This document shows, one piece after another, positions 24,404-32,738 of a DNA stretch of 64,000 bases. Within the stretch, counting starts at the first letter, position 1. Each line of letters opens with the position of its first letter. The position numbers and the translations under genes were made by a program. The notes beneath the pieces are model-generated. The model saw only the letters and a program-made list of their open reading frames with translations, was not told the origin of the DNA and did not search any database. Origin of the DNA: Emergencia timonensis (lineage in GTDB: Bacteria; Bacillota; Clostridia; Peptostreptococcales; Anaerovoracaceae); assembly GCF_900086585.1 (NCBI RefSeq), contig NZ_FLKM01000009.1, positions 682,001 through 746,000 on the forward strand, in the 5' to 3' direction.

Positions 24404-26296
24404 ATGAGAAAAGGTATCAAAAGACTCGTGATTTTGGGAACCCTTTTGACTATGATGCTGGCCATGTCGGCATCTGCGGTCTTTGCCTGGCAGGACTACG
24501 AGACCGACGCCTTCAACGTCAAGGTCGACATCGGGGAAGACCATGTGATCCATATTACAGAGACCATCCGTGTGGACTTTCATTCAGCAAAACACGGCCT
24601 ATACAGAAATATCCCCTATCAACCCAAGTTTTATAAGATCAAAAACATCCAGGTCAAAGGGGATGATTTTGACGTGTCTACTGAGGCGGAAAATAACGTG
24701 GTGCAAAAGGTCATTCAAATCGGCAGCGCCGACAAGACGGTCACTGGCGGCAAGACTTATGAGATTAGCTACGATATGGTCTGCTACGAGGATGAATCGA
24801 AGCAGCTTGACTACCTCTCCTTAGATGTACTGCCGACCAATTGGGAGACACCTATAAACTCTGCTAATATTACGGTCAAAATGCCAAAGGCAATGGACTG
24901 GGACGAACTAAAAATCTACTCTGGCGCCTACGGATATCAGAATGTGATTAAAGATCGTTACCTTGGAGTGGAGTATCACATCGATAAGAATAAGAATGTG
25001 ATCCGGATCACTGGTGAGAATCTCATCCAGGGTACGGGCGTGACGCTGCGTGCGGATTTGCCAGAGGGTTACTGGGTTGATCCGGCGAATCACGATTGGC
25101 TGATCTATCTGCTGTTTGGGATTTTGATCGGGATACCCGTTTTGATGTGTCTGCTTTGGCTGCTGTTCGGACGTGACCCGAAAATCATCAAAACAGTAGA
25201 GTTTTATCCGCCGGAAGGAATGACCCCGGCAGAAATCGGCTACGTTATCGACGGTGTGATTGACAATAAGGATATCGTTTCGATGATTACGTATTATGCG
25301 TCAAAGGGATATCTCTCTATTCAGGAGTATGAAGCCATGAAGACGACCAAATTCATGGTCAAGAAGCTGAAGGACATCGATTCCAGTGAGAAGCGCTTTG
25401 CGAAAACTTTCTTTAATGCTATCTTTGAGTCGGGAGACAGAATTAAGCTGGACGAACTGCCAGAAGATTTTGGCGACCTTTATTGGGCGGCGAGAGATCA
25501 GTTAAAGGGTTGGTATACTGGCGAGAAAGCCTTATTTACCAGCAGCTCGAAAGTTTGTCGGGGGATCGGCACCGTTTTGATGTTCGTGCCGCCGGTAGTG
25601 TCCATTTTGCTCAGTGCTCTTTTGTCCCTTGAGTTCCTGACACTGATTGGCTTGATACCGCTGGTGATTTTGCTCATGGCGGGTCTGCTTATGGTCATGA
25701 TGACTTTTGACCGGCGCGACTCTATGAAAAAAGGGAAACGAACGACCCTCTTTGTCATCGGTACTGTTTTCATTGCACTGGGTATCTTGATTGCCGCCGG
25801 ATTGACCGCTTATCTGCTCAAGAGCGAGATTCTGGCATTGCTAGTCATCGCCTCTACTGTCGTAACCTATGCTTTTGTGCTTTTGATGAAGTCGCGTACC
25901 AGATGGAGCGCCGGGCTGCAGGGAAAAATCCTGGGCTTTAAGGATTTTATCGAAGCAGCGGAACTGAATAAATTGAAAATGCTGGTGGAAGAAAATCCAG
26001 AGTATTTTTACGATATCATGCCTTACGCTTATGTCATGGGGCTGTCGGATAAGTGGGCGAAAAATTTTGAAAATATACCGACGAACCCGCCTTCCTGGTA
26101 CTATGGCGGAAACAGCAGCATGGTGTTCAGTACCTTGTGGTACAGCCACATGATTACCAATTGCAGCCGCAATTTCTCCAGCGGCATTATGAACGTCACC
26201 AGCGTGGACACTGGCGGCGGCAGCATCGGAGGCGGCTTTGGCGGCGGAGGCTTCTCAGGAGGCGGCTTCGGCGGCGGCGGAGGAGGCGCCTGGTAA
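24404..26296 (+). CDS. DUF2207 membrane protein with glycine-rich tail
   Basis: A 630-residue protein: signal peptide (about residues 1-29, cleavage near VFAWQ), a beta-rich extracytoplasmic DUF2207 domain (to about 225), a transmembrane helix (about 230-250), a cytoplasmic part, two more hydrophobic hairpins (about 385-440 and 445-485), and a tail of about 30 residues that is almost all glycine. This matches YciQ-type proteins that accompany LemA. The poly-Gly tail resembles that of TPM-domain proteins. Role unknown, presumably in the cell envelope. Coding for the tail is a run of GGC/GGA codons, which produces an arginine-rich shadow in another frame. Confidence 0.9.
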   Translation: MRKGIKRLVILGTLLTMMLAMSASAVFAWQDYETDAFNVKVDIGEDHVIHITETIRVDFHSAKHGLYRNIPYQPKFYKIKNIQVKGDDFDVSTEAENNVVQKVIQIGSADKTVTGGKTYEISYDMVCYEDESKQLDYLSLDVLPTNWETPINSANITVKMPKAMDWDELKIYSGAYGYQNVIKDRYLGVEYHIDKNKNVIRITGENLIQGTGVTLRADLPEGYWVDPANHDWLIYLLFGILIGIPVLMCLLWLLFGRDPKIIKTVEFYPPEGMTPAEIGYVIDGVIDNKDIVSMITYYASKGYLSIQEYEAMKTTKFMVKKLKDIDSSEKRFAKTFFNAIFESGDRIKLDELPEDFGDLYWAARDQLKGWYTGEKALFTSSSKVCRGIGTVLMFVPPVVSILLSALLSLEFLTLIGLIPLVILLMAGLLMVMMTFDRRDSMKKGKRTTLFVIGTVFIALGILIAAGLTAYLLKSEILALLVIASTVVTYAFVLLMKSRTRWSAGLQGKILGFKDFIEAAELNKLKMLVEENPEYFYDIMPYAYVMGLSDKWAKNFENIPTNPPSWYYGGNSSMVFSTLWYSHMITNCSRNFSSGIMNVTSVDTGGGSIGGGFGGGGFSGGGFGGGGGGAW

Positions 26297-26301
26297 CATT
26301 C

Positions 26302-27192
26302 ATGAACGAGCGATCAAAAGCATATATTAAACTGATCACCGCCATGCTGATCTGGGGCAGCGTCGGTCTCTTTGCTAAGATGATTCCCATGGAAAGCGCA
26401 CAGATCGTATTGGGACGAGTCGTCTTAGGCGGCATCGTCCTGGGAATTGTCTACGCCTTGAGCAGAGAAAAGTCCTCGCGCACACTGCTTAAGAAAAACA
26501 TCCCTGTTCTGGCCTTATCTGGTGCGGCCATGGGATTTAACTGGATTGCCCTATTTGAGGCGTACAAGTTTACCACGGTCAGCCTGTCCACCATCGCATA
26601 CTACTGCGCACCTATCGTGGTCATGGCGGCTTCTCCGTTCTTTTTAAAGGAGAGGATTACAAAGACAAAGGCCCTTGGAATTCTGGCGGCTATGGCAGGA
26701 CTCTTGTTCATCACTGGCGGCCTAGACGGCGGCAGCGATCCGAAGAGGGGATTTTTATTCGGCCTCCTGGCGGCGGTTCTCTATGCGTCCGTCACGCTGC
26801 TGAACAAAAAAGCCAGCAGCATCACAGGAATGGAAATCACCTTGATGCAGCTTTTTGCAGCGGGGCTGGTCATCCTTCCCTATGCGGTGATTACCAACCA
26901 GTCTGGCTGGACGATGCCGCCTCTGTCAGGCGTTCTGGCACTGTTGATTATCGGCATCATACATACCGGTTTTGCGCTGTTTTTATACTTTTCGTCCATT
27001 CAGCAGCTCCCCGGGCAGACAGTGGCGCTTTTAAGCTACATCGACCCCTGTTCCGCCTTGCTTTTTTCAGCGGTATTCCTAGGAGAGCGCATGGCAGTGA
27101 AGGATTTTGCTGGAGCAGCGCTGATTTTGGGCGGGGCGCTTTATGGAGAACTGGTACAAAATAGAAAGGGGAAAACAAAATTTGAAAAGTAA
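26302..27192 (+). CDS. EamA/DMT-superfamily transporter
   Basis: A 296-residue protein with ten hydrophobic segments in two EamA repeats: LITAMLIWGSVGLFAKMIP and ALFEAYKFTTVSLSTIAYYCAP in the first, HTGFALFLYFSSIQQLPGQTVALLSYIDP in the second (quoted in part of the helix pattern). Such proteins export metabolites, often amino acids. The start is the ATG at 26302, five bases after the DUF2207 stop; a longer in-frame reading upstream is arginine-rich and is the shadow of the poly-Gly coding region. No clear ribosome site is present beyond GGAGG about 17 bases back, so coupling is likely. Confidence 0.87.
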   Translation: MNERSKAYIKLITAMLIWGSVGLFAKMIPMESAQIVLGRVVLGGIVLGIVYALSREKSSRTLLKKNIPVLALSGAAMGFNWIALFEAYKFTTVSLSTIAYYCAPIVVMAASPFFLKERITKTKALGILAAMAGLLFITGGLDGGSDPKRGFLFGLLAAVLYASVTLLNKKASSITGMEITLMQLFAAGLVILPYAVITNQSGWTMPPLSGVLALLIIGIIHTGFALFLYFSSIQQLPGQTVALLSYIDPCSALLFSAVFLGERMAVKDFAGAALILGGALYGELVQNRKGKTKFEK

Positions 27193-27772
27193 GATCGTGA
27201 AATTGACCTGGAAGGTGGCTTTCGTTTTTGTCCTATTGACAGCGGCCTTTGCCATCTACTTCTATCAAAATGCAGAACTTGCAAAGCAGATTTTTGCCAC
27301 ATATTTACCGAAAGCACAGTCCGTCATGAATGAAGATGGAACGCTGTCTTATGTGGGCGTTGTGATGAACAACGTCTTTGCCTGTGCCATGTGCATCGGC
27401 ATGGGGTGTATTCCGTTTATCTTCCTGCCTGCGCTGTCAGTGCTGTCAAACTGCATGATCATCGGCGCACTGCTGGGTTATGGCGCTGCGGCAGGAACCA
27501 TATCTCCACTGCCTGCCATCGTCTATGGACTGCTGCCTCACGGTATCTTTGAACTGCCTGCTTTCTTTTTGTCTATGGCGATGGGCATCTATCTCTGCAG
27601 AACATTGACGATGAAACTTTTAGGTAAAGCGAAAGAAGAAAAAATCCTCACCATGCTCAATCATCTGGCAAAGACCTTTGTCCTGGTGGTGATCCCGCTG
27701 CTGATCATAGCAGCAGTGATTGAATGCAATTTTACCCCGATGATTATGAAGGCTGCTGGCATCCATTCGTGA
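27182..27772 (+). CDS. SpoIIM-family membrane protein
   Basis: A 196-residue membrane protein with five hydrophobic segments. The family motif GLLPHGIFELPAFFLS (about residues 118-133) is intact, as is NNVFACAMCIGMG. SpoIIM homologues occur in the engulfment machinery of sporulating Firmicutes and as stand-alone paralogues elsewhere. There are no other sporulation genes nearby, so a sporulation role is not established. The start proposed is TTG at 27182, ten or so bases after AAAGGGG; an ATG at 27143 is possible but lacks a ribosome site. It overlaps the EamA gene by 11 bases. Confidence 0.8.
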   Translation: MKSKIVKLTWKVAFVFVLLTAAFAIYFYQNAELAKQIFATYLPKAQSVMNEDGTLSYVGVVMNNVFACAMCIGMGCIPFIFLPALSVLSNCMIIGALLGYGAAAGTISPLPAIVYGLLPHGIFELPAFFLSMAMGIYLCRTLTMKLLGKAKEEKILTMLNHLAKTFVLVVIPLLIIAAVIECNFTPMIMKAAGIHS

Positions 27773-27809
27773 TGCCAGTTTTGCTTTTTTGTGAAAGATG
27801 TTAGCGGAA

Positions 27810-27988
27810 CCATCATACGACTAACGCCAAGCCAGCCAAAGGCTGGGGCGTAGCCGTCGAGTGCCACGGAGCACAGTTCCTGCACTCCTGGCAGGGGACC
27901 TGCCGGCGGTTTCGCTTCGCTAAATTGGGCTAAGTCTCCCAAAGCATAAGGAGTTCCCATCGATTTGTTTCGCTAAATCGGGGCAACG
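27810..27988 (-). repeat. Modular dispersed repeat R2, copy A
   Basis: Read on the minus strand it comprises three modules in order 1-2-3. Module 1 (27941-27988) runs from TTGCCCCGATTT to GGGAACTCCTTATGCTTT. Module 2 (27860-27940) runs from GGGAGACTTAGCCC to TGCTCCGTGGCACTC. Module 3 (27810-27851) includes CAGCCTTTGGCTGGC and GGCGTTAGTCGTATGATGG. Copy B at 41178-41352 has the same modules in order 1-3-2. No open reading frame is supported. Confidence 0.8.
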
Positions 27989-28024
27989 CCGTTATTAGAA
28001 AATTATAAATCTTGTGTTTTCTTC

Positions 28025-28053
28025 TTGCAATTTCTCCGAAGATGTGTTTTAAT
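28025..28053 (+). promoter_or_regulatory. Promoter of the aminotransferase-YjiH unit
   Basis: TTGCAA (28025-28030), 17 bases, TTTAAT (28048-28053). The same -35 hexamer is used at the etf promoter. The GntR-type palindrome begins eight bases downstream. Confidence 0.6.
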
Positions 28054-28060
28054 AATTGAT

Positions 28061-28077
28061 AAGAGGTCTTACCACCT
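28061..28077. promoter_or_regulatory. FCD-GntR-type operator, site 1
   Basis: AAGAGGTCTTACCACCT contains the palindromic core GGTCTTACC. On the other strand it reads GGTGGTAAGACC, identical over 11 bases (TGGTAAGACC core) to the perfect palindrome at 31856-31872. It covers the predicted transcription start. Confidence 0.75.
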
Positions 28078-28104
28078 AGAAAATATTAAAGGAGGCGGAA
28101 GTAA

Positions 28105-29271
28105 GTGAAGCATAAGTTTATTGCAAAAAGATACTGGAAGGACCAGAGCACTGCCATGGGAAAGTCTGATGAGATGGCTAAATCCTTTGATGACTGCATC
28201 AATTTGAGTCTGGGGGATCCGGATTTGATTACGGATCGTTTGATCATAGATAAGTCTTATGAGGATGCAAGAATTGGTCATACCAAGTATACGGATTTTC
28301 GCGGCGATCCTGAGCTGAGGGAGGAAATCTGCAAATACTACAAAGAGGAATATGACATGGAGGTAAAGGATGAAGAGGTCTTTGTCTCTGCCTCTGCCTG
28401 CCTGGGCATGTATCTGGCATTGGAAGCGATCATCGACGACGGTGACGAAGTCATTCTGCAGGCGCCGTATTTCACACCATATCCGCAGCAGGTGGAGCTG
28501 GCAAGGGGAATTCCTGTGGAACTGCCGACACTGGAAGAAGAGGATTTCCAGATCAATGTTGAGCGACTGGAAGGACTGATTACAGAGCGCACAAAGGCAC
28601 TTGTCATCAACTCGCCGAGCAACCCGACAGGCAACTGTCTCACCACCGAAACCATGGAAAAAATCGCGGTCATCGCCGAGAAATACGATCTGGTGGTCAT
28701 CAGTGATGATATTTACACAGCCTTCAGCTATGAGCATCCTTTTGTACCATTTGCGACCATGCCGGGGATGCGGGAGAGGACCATCATCTTGAATTCTTTC
28801 TCCAAGAACTTTACGATGACAGGTTGGAGAGTCGGCAACATCATCGCACCGGACTACATCATCAAGACCATTCAGCAGATCAACGAGAACGTGGTGTTCA
28901 CCGCGCCGTCCATCTCTCAGCGGGCAGCCATCTATGCGCTGCGCCATCGGAAGGAGATTCAGCCGGCCATGGTGGAGGAATACCGCAGCAGAATGTTTTA
29001 TGCAGCGGAAAGAATCAACCAGATTCCGAATATGCACGTCATCTATCCGCCAAAGGGCAGTTTCTACCTGTTTATCAACATCAAGGATACTGGTTTGACC
29101 TCCACCGAAGTCACCGAGGAGATTTTGAAAGAGGCCCACGTGCTGATGCTGCCGGGAAATGCCTTTGGTGATTGCGGAGAAGGGTATATGCGTATCGCCT
29201 GTACCGTCGGAACGGACAAACTGAAGGAAGCTTTTGACCGAATCGCAGAGATGAAGCTTTTTAGGAGGTAA
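28105..29271 (+). CDS. PLP-dependent class I aminotransferase
   Basis: A 388-residue fold-type I aminotransferase. The PLP-binding landmarks are NSPSNPTGNC (about residues 170-179), SDDIYTAF with the PLP-nitrogen Asp, and SFSKNFTMTGWRVG with the Schiff-base Lys (about residue 234). The substrate amino acid cannot be named. The start is a GTG at 28105 behind AAAGGAGG. It is followed after six bases by a YjiH-family transporter and shares an operator motif with the EtfBA/oxidase operon, which suggests that amino-acid transamination feeds a 2-oxo/2-hydroxy acid into that flavin system. Confidence 0.92.
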   Translation: MKHKFIAKRYWKDQSTAMGKSDEMAKSFDDCINLSLGDPDLITDRLIIDKSYEDARIGHTKYTDFRGDPELREEICKYYKEEYDMEVKDEEVFVSASACLGMYLALEAIIDDGDEVILQAPYFTPYPQQVELARGIPVELPTLEEEDFQINVERLEGLITERTKALVINSPSNPTGNCLTTETMEKIAVIAEKYDLVVISDDIYTAFSYEHPFVPFATMPGMRERTIILNSFSKNFTMTGWRVGNIIAPDYIIKTIQQINENVVFTAPSISQRAAIYALRHRKEIQPAMVEEYRSRMFYAAERINQIPNMHVIYPPKGSFYLFINIKDTGLTSTEVTEEILKEAHVLMLPGNAFGDCGEGYMRIACTVGTDKLKEAFDRIAEMKLFRR

Positions 29272-29277
29272 CAACTT

Positions 29278-30684
29278 ATGGAAGAAATGAAAAATAACGC
29301 ACTTGCTGAAGAAGCGACAGCTGTAGAACTGGAACCCGTGAAGAAGAAAAACATCTGGAAGTTCGTATTAGCATCAGTGGTCGGCGCCTTCCTGTTCCTG
29401 GTACCAATTCCAAACGGCACCACCTTTACCATTCCAATCGGTATGGTCATTGACTGGGTAGCAGGCTTGCTGGAACTGGAAACCATCAATCTGGCCAGCC
29501 TGTTGGTGTTGGTATTTATTACTTTTTCAACAATTGTGACGATCATCAATATGATCTTCAAACCAGCTATCATACAGAACAACGAGAGTATGAAAAAACT
29601 CTTCTCGCCGACGCCGCTATATTTTATCAGCAGATTGATCGGACTGGTGGTCGTTTACATGGCGTACTTCAATGTGGGACCGGAGATGATCCGATCTGGC
29701 GCCACTGGCGGGTCCATGCTGGGCGTATCGACGACGCTGATTTCTGTAGTCATGTGCATCGCTTTCCTGATGCCGCTGCTGACGGATTTTGGCATCATGG
29801 AATTTGTAGGCGTATTGATTCGAAAAGTAGTAAAGCCGCTGTTCACTGTACCGGGACGTTCGGCCATCGACTTGATGACCTCGTGGCTGGGTGCGTCCAA
29901 CGCAGCAGCAATTCTGACGACGCGTCAGTATGAGACAGGATATTACAGCGCAAGAGAAGCGGCAACCATCTCTATGAACTTCTCCTTCGTATCCATCCCG
30001 TTCTGCTTTGTCATTGCCAAGCTCATCGGTGTGGATGAAAAGTTTACCGTATTTTATCTGATCAACTTGATCTGTGGTGTCCTCATGGCCATGATCGTAT
30101 CGAGGATTCCGCCACTGTCCCGCATTCCTGATACATACGACGAGATTGCAGGCAAACAGATCAACGAAGAGATGCCGGAAGGCGTATCCAAGCTGAAATG
30201 GGCTTTGAACCTGGCAGGCCACAGAGCGGAAGGCGCTACCCTGAAAGGGGTTGCAAAATCCGGCCTCCACGTTTATTCCAGCATGTTCCTGGATCTGATT
30301 CCAGTGGTCATGGCATGGGGCACCATCGTGCTGATTCTCGTTGAATACACACCGATCTTTGACTTTGTATCCATTCCGTTCGGCTGGTATATGGATCTGG
30401 TAGGTATTGAAGGTGCAAAGGAAGTTGCGCCGACTGCACTGGTAGGATTCTCAGATATGTATATTCCGCCGCTGATGCTGGCAGATTATGCGATTGAAAG
30501 AACCAGATTTATCATGGGATCGGTCTCCTTGCTGCAGATCATCTATATGACAGAGGTCGGCCTGATCGTACTCAAATCCAGAGTACCGGTCAATGTAGGG
30601 CACCTGTTCCTGGTCTTCATCGAGAGAACCATCATCGCCATTCCACTTGTCACGCTGCTCACAAATCTGCTCGTGACCTTCTGA
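29278..30684 (+). CDS. YjiH-family Gate-domain membrane transporter
   Basis: A 468-residue membrane protein of the YjiH family (Gate/nucleoside-recognition fold). Features are FLFLVPIPNGTTFTIPIG near residue 40, FLMPLLTDFGIMEFVG (about 163) and the glycine/asparagine-rich WLGASNAAAILTT (about 202). It ends with a conserved GHLFLVFIERTIIAIP. Substrates of the family are not well established; its operon position after an aminotransferase suggests an amino acid. TTAGGAGG precedes the ATG. The 350-bp palindromic element begins 13 bases after its stop and may serve as terminator. Confidence 0.85.
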   Translation: MEEMKNNALAEEATAVELEPVKKKNIWKFVLASVVGAFLFLVPIPNGTTFTIPIGMVIDWVAGLLELETINLASLLVLVFITFSTIVTIINMIFKPAIIQNNESMKKLFSPTPLYFISRLIGLVVVYMAYFNVGPEMIRSGATGGSMLGVSTTLISVVMCIAFLMPLLTDFGIMEFVGVLIRKVVKPLFTVPGRSAIDLMTSWLGASNAAAILTTRQYETGYYSAREAATISMNFSFVSIPFCFVIAKLIGVDEKFTVFYLINLICGVLMAMIVSRIPPLSRIPDTYDEIAGKQINEEMPEGVSKLKWALNLAGHRAEGATLKGVAKSGLHVYSSMFLDLIPVVMAWGTIVLILVEYTPIFDFVSIPFGWYMDLVGIEGAKEVAPTALVGFSDMYIPPLMLADYAIERTRFIMGSVSLLQIIYMTEVGLIVLKSRVPVNVGHLFLVFIERTIIAIPLVTLLTNLLVTF

Positions 30685-30697
30685 TAAAAAAGACTAG

Positions 30698-31047
30698 AAA
30701 AATAGGGATGTCGCACTAAGAGTGATGAGATAACCAAAAAAACCAGATCATACGATCCACGAATCCGATCAAACGGCGTAAATGTCTATTTTAGATGCAT
30801 CATACGCCGTTTTTTTGTTAACAAAAATGATTGAAAGCGAAAATCGTTACAATGTAATTCAGAAAAGGAAATTAGTAACTGGTAAATTTAAGGAAATTGA
30901 CATTTTAAAAGAAAAAAAGTGTCTGATAGATCTTGTTTCCCATGAAATTCAGCGAATCTACCTGCTAAATCTGCTCCCAAACGGCGTAACGCATCCAGAA
31001 AACGATGCTTTACGCCGTTTCTTCGCTGATGCGACACTCCCGTTTTT
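30698..31047. repeat. 350-bp nested inverted-repeat element (R4)
   Basis: The outer arms AAAAATAGGGATGTCGCA (30698-30715) and TGCGACACTCCCGTTTTT (31030-31047) are nearly perfect inverted repeats. Inside lie two hairpins with identical arms AAACGGCGTA/TACGCCGTTT: 30771-30812, followed by T residues, and 30979-31020, extended by GCATC/GATGC. A short open frame between them has no ribosome site. This looks like a MITE or palindromic repeat; the first hairpin would also work as a terminator for the YjiH gene. Confidence 0.65.
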
Positions 31048-31053
31048 GTGACT

Positions 31054-31740
31054 TTATAGGTATGCAATCTTGATATTGCCCAGGTGTTTTTCCATGGCTG
31101 CCGCTGCGGCTTTGGAATCGTGCCGCTCCAGGGCGCTGATGATTTCCTCGTGTTCCTTGTAAATGTTCTCGATGGAATCTCCTTTGAAATAAGAAAGCTG
31201 GACGCTTTTTTCAAAAAAGCGGTCGATCAGATAGGAAACGTTTTCCATGATGTTGTACATCAGCATATTACCTGTGATTCGCACGATCTCAAAGTGGAGG
31301 TTTCGATCAAAGGACGCTTTTTCGGAAGGGGTCCTGGCAGAAACCATCTGCTGTGCGATGGCGCGCAGACTTCGGATATCCGAAGGCGTTGCAATCTCGG
31401 CGGCTTTGGCTGCCGTATAGGTTTCGAGGCAGCTTCGCATCTCAAAGATTTCACTCTCTGTTCCATGGTTCAGCATAAAGGACAGGGAAAGCGGCTCGAA
31501 ATAACTGGCCTGCACCTTGTTGATGATAAAATTTCCCAGGCCGTGGCGCCGCTCGACAAGCCCCAGCATTTCCAAAGACTTGAGTCCTTCGCGCAGGGCC
31601 GGCCGGCCGATTCCCAGCCGCTGCGTCATTTCTCTTTCTGGCGGCAGTTTGTCGCCCTCCTGCAGTTCACCACTTAAAATCATTTCCTGTACCTTTCGGA
31701 TCACTACATTTGAAAGGTTCTTATCATCTCGTTTTTCCAT
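31054..31740 (-). CDS. FCD-domain GntR-family transcriptional regulator
   Basis: A 228-residue FadR-subfamily regulator. Residues 10-75 form the winged helix (LPPEREMTQRLGIGRPALREGLKSLEMLGLVERR) and 95-225 the all-helical FCD ligand domain, with metal-binding candidates (Asp in FDRNLHF, His in EHEEIISAL, His in EKHLGNI). Such proteins bind organic acids such as lactate. It sits between two units that both carry a TGGT-N3-ACCA palindrome at their start sites, so it is the likely repressor of both. GAGGAGG precedes its ATG. Confidence 0.93.
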   Translation of the reverse strand: MEKRDDKNLSNVVIRKVQEMILSGELQEGDKLPPEREMTQRLGIGRPALREGLKSLEMLGLVERRHGLGNFIINKVQASYFEPLSLSFMLNHGTESEIFEMRSCLETYTAAKAAEIATPSDIRSLRAIAQQMVSARTPSEKASFDRNLHFEIVRITGNMLMYNIMENVSYLIDRFFEKSVQLSYFKGDSIENIYKEHEEIISALERHDSKAAAAAMEKHLGNIKIAYL

Positions 31741-31776
31741 TCTGTCCTCCTCTACTTGTCAACACTTCTCTAAGAC

Positions 31777-31805
31777 ATTGTAACTGAAATAGTGAGAAAA
31801 ATCAA
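31777..31805 (-). promoter_or_regulatory. Promoter of the GntR-family gene
   Basis: On the minus strand TTGATT (31805-31800), 17 bases, TACAAT (31782-31777). Confidence 0.6.
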
Positions 31806-31824
31806 TTAAATCTGGCAAAATCTC

Positions 31825-31853
31825 TTGCAAATCAAAGAATTCCGTAGTATAAT
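31825..31853 (+). promoter_or_regulatory. Promoter of the etfBA-oxidase operon
   Basis: TTGCAA (31825-31830), 17 bases, TATAAT (31848-31853). The operator palindrome starts three bases downstream and covers the start point. Confidence 0.8.
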
Positions 31854-31855
31854 CA

Positions 31856-31872
31856 AAGTGGTAAGACCACTT
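31856..31872. promoter_or_regulatory. FCD-GntR-type operator, site 2
   Basis: AAGTGGTAAGACCACTT has perfect 7-bp arms around AAG and fits the TGGT-N3-ACCA pattern of FadR/LldR-type GntR regulators. It sits at +1 of the etf promoter, where a bound protein would block transcription. Confidence 0.85.
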
Positions 31873-31944
31873 AGGTAAAAACGTTGTAAAATCAACGATT
31901 ATGAAATGAAACAGAACAGAGTGAGAACTGATTTGGAGGAGAAA

Positions 31945-32736
31945 ATGAGAATACTCGTATTGATAAAAGAAGTTCCCGACATGGAAAAGGTAAAGTTTGA
32001 CAGTGAAAGAGGCGTGGTAGACAGATCTTCTGCGCGGGCGGAAATCAATCCCTTTGACGAAAGCGCGCTGCAGGCAGCCCTTGATTTGAAGGAACAATAT
32101 GGCGGCACGGTCTGTGTCATGACCATGGGGCCTGCACGGGCGGTGAATTCCCTGCAGGAGGCTTATGCGAGAGGCGCGGACGAAGGCATTTTGCTGACGG
32201 ACAGGGCCTTTGGCGGATCAGACACCATCGCGACGTCCAGAACCCTGGCGGCAGCTATCAAAGGGGAAGATTTTGACCTGATCCTGTGCGGAGAAAAGTC
32301 GGTGGACGGCGACACTGCCCAGGTCGGGGCAGAGACTGCAGAGCTTTTGGGCATTCCACACGCATACTACGTGGACGCCATCGAAACCTGCAGTGATGGC
32401 GAGATCAGAGTGGAGATCGAGAATCTCTGCGGCAACAGACAGGTCAGAGTCATGAAATTGCCAGCCCTCGTTGGCGTGACCAAGAACATCGGCAAACTGA
32501 AGCTTCCGACGGTAAACAGGAAGCTGGAATCCCTAAACGCATCATGCCGGACGGTGACTATGGCCGATGTCCAGGGACTTTCCAAGGACGATACCGGTTT
32601 TGCGGGTTCTCCGACCAAAGTGGCGAAGATCGAAGTGCCAAAGGTGCAGCAGCGGGAAAGTGAGATTTTCAGAGAAGACATGGGGAATTTCACAGCGAAG
32701 CTGGAAACCGTATTTACAGAAAAGGGGGTCATCTGA
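31945..32736 (+). CDS. etfB: Electron transfer flavoprotein subunit beta
   Basis: A 263-residue EtfB: RILVLIKEVPDMEKVKFD at the N-terminus, INPFDESALQAALDLKE, and the signature GEKSVDGDTAQVGAETAELLGIP (its middle part about residues 113-135). EtfB binds AMP or, in bifurcating types, FAD; NPFDE and DGDTAQVG are compatible with the bifurcating class. The start is the ATG at 31945 behind TTGGAGGAG. It is the first gene of an etfB-etfA-FAD oxidase operon under the GntR-type operator. Confidence 0.95.
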   Translation: MRILVLIKEVPDMEKVKFDSERGVVDRSSARAEINPFDESALQAALDLKEQYGGTVCVMTMGPARAVNSLQEAYARGADEGILLTDRAFGGSDTIATSRTLAAAIKGEDFDLILCGEKSVDGDTAQVGAETAELLGIPHAYYVDAIETCSDGEIRVEIENLCGNRQVRVMKLPALVGVTKNIGKLKLPTVNRKLESLNASCRTVTMADVQGLSKDDTGFAGSPTKVAKIEVPKVQQRESEIFREDMGNFTAKLETVFTEKGVI

Positions 32737-32738
32737 TC

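Noticed and set aside
26137..26301. Arginine-rich N-terminal extension of the EamA protein
   Set aside because: It is the frame-shifted shadow of the DUF2207 poly-glycine codons; the transporter fold starts at 26302.
30782..31051. 89-codon open frame inside the palindromic element
   Set aside because: Its ends are the hairpin arms of the R4 element, no Shine-Dalgarno is present and the protein resembles nothing.
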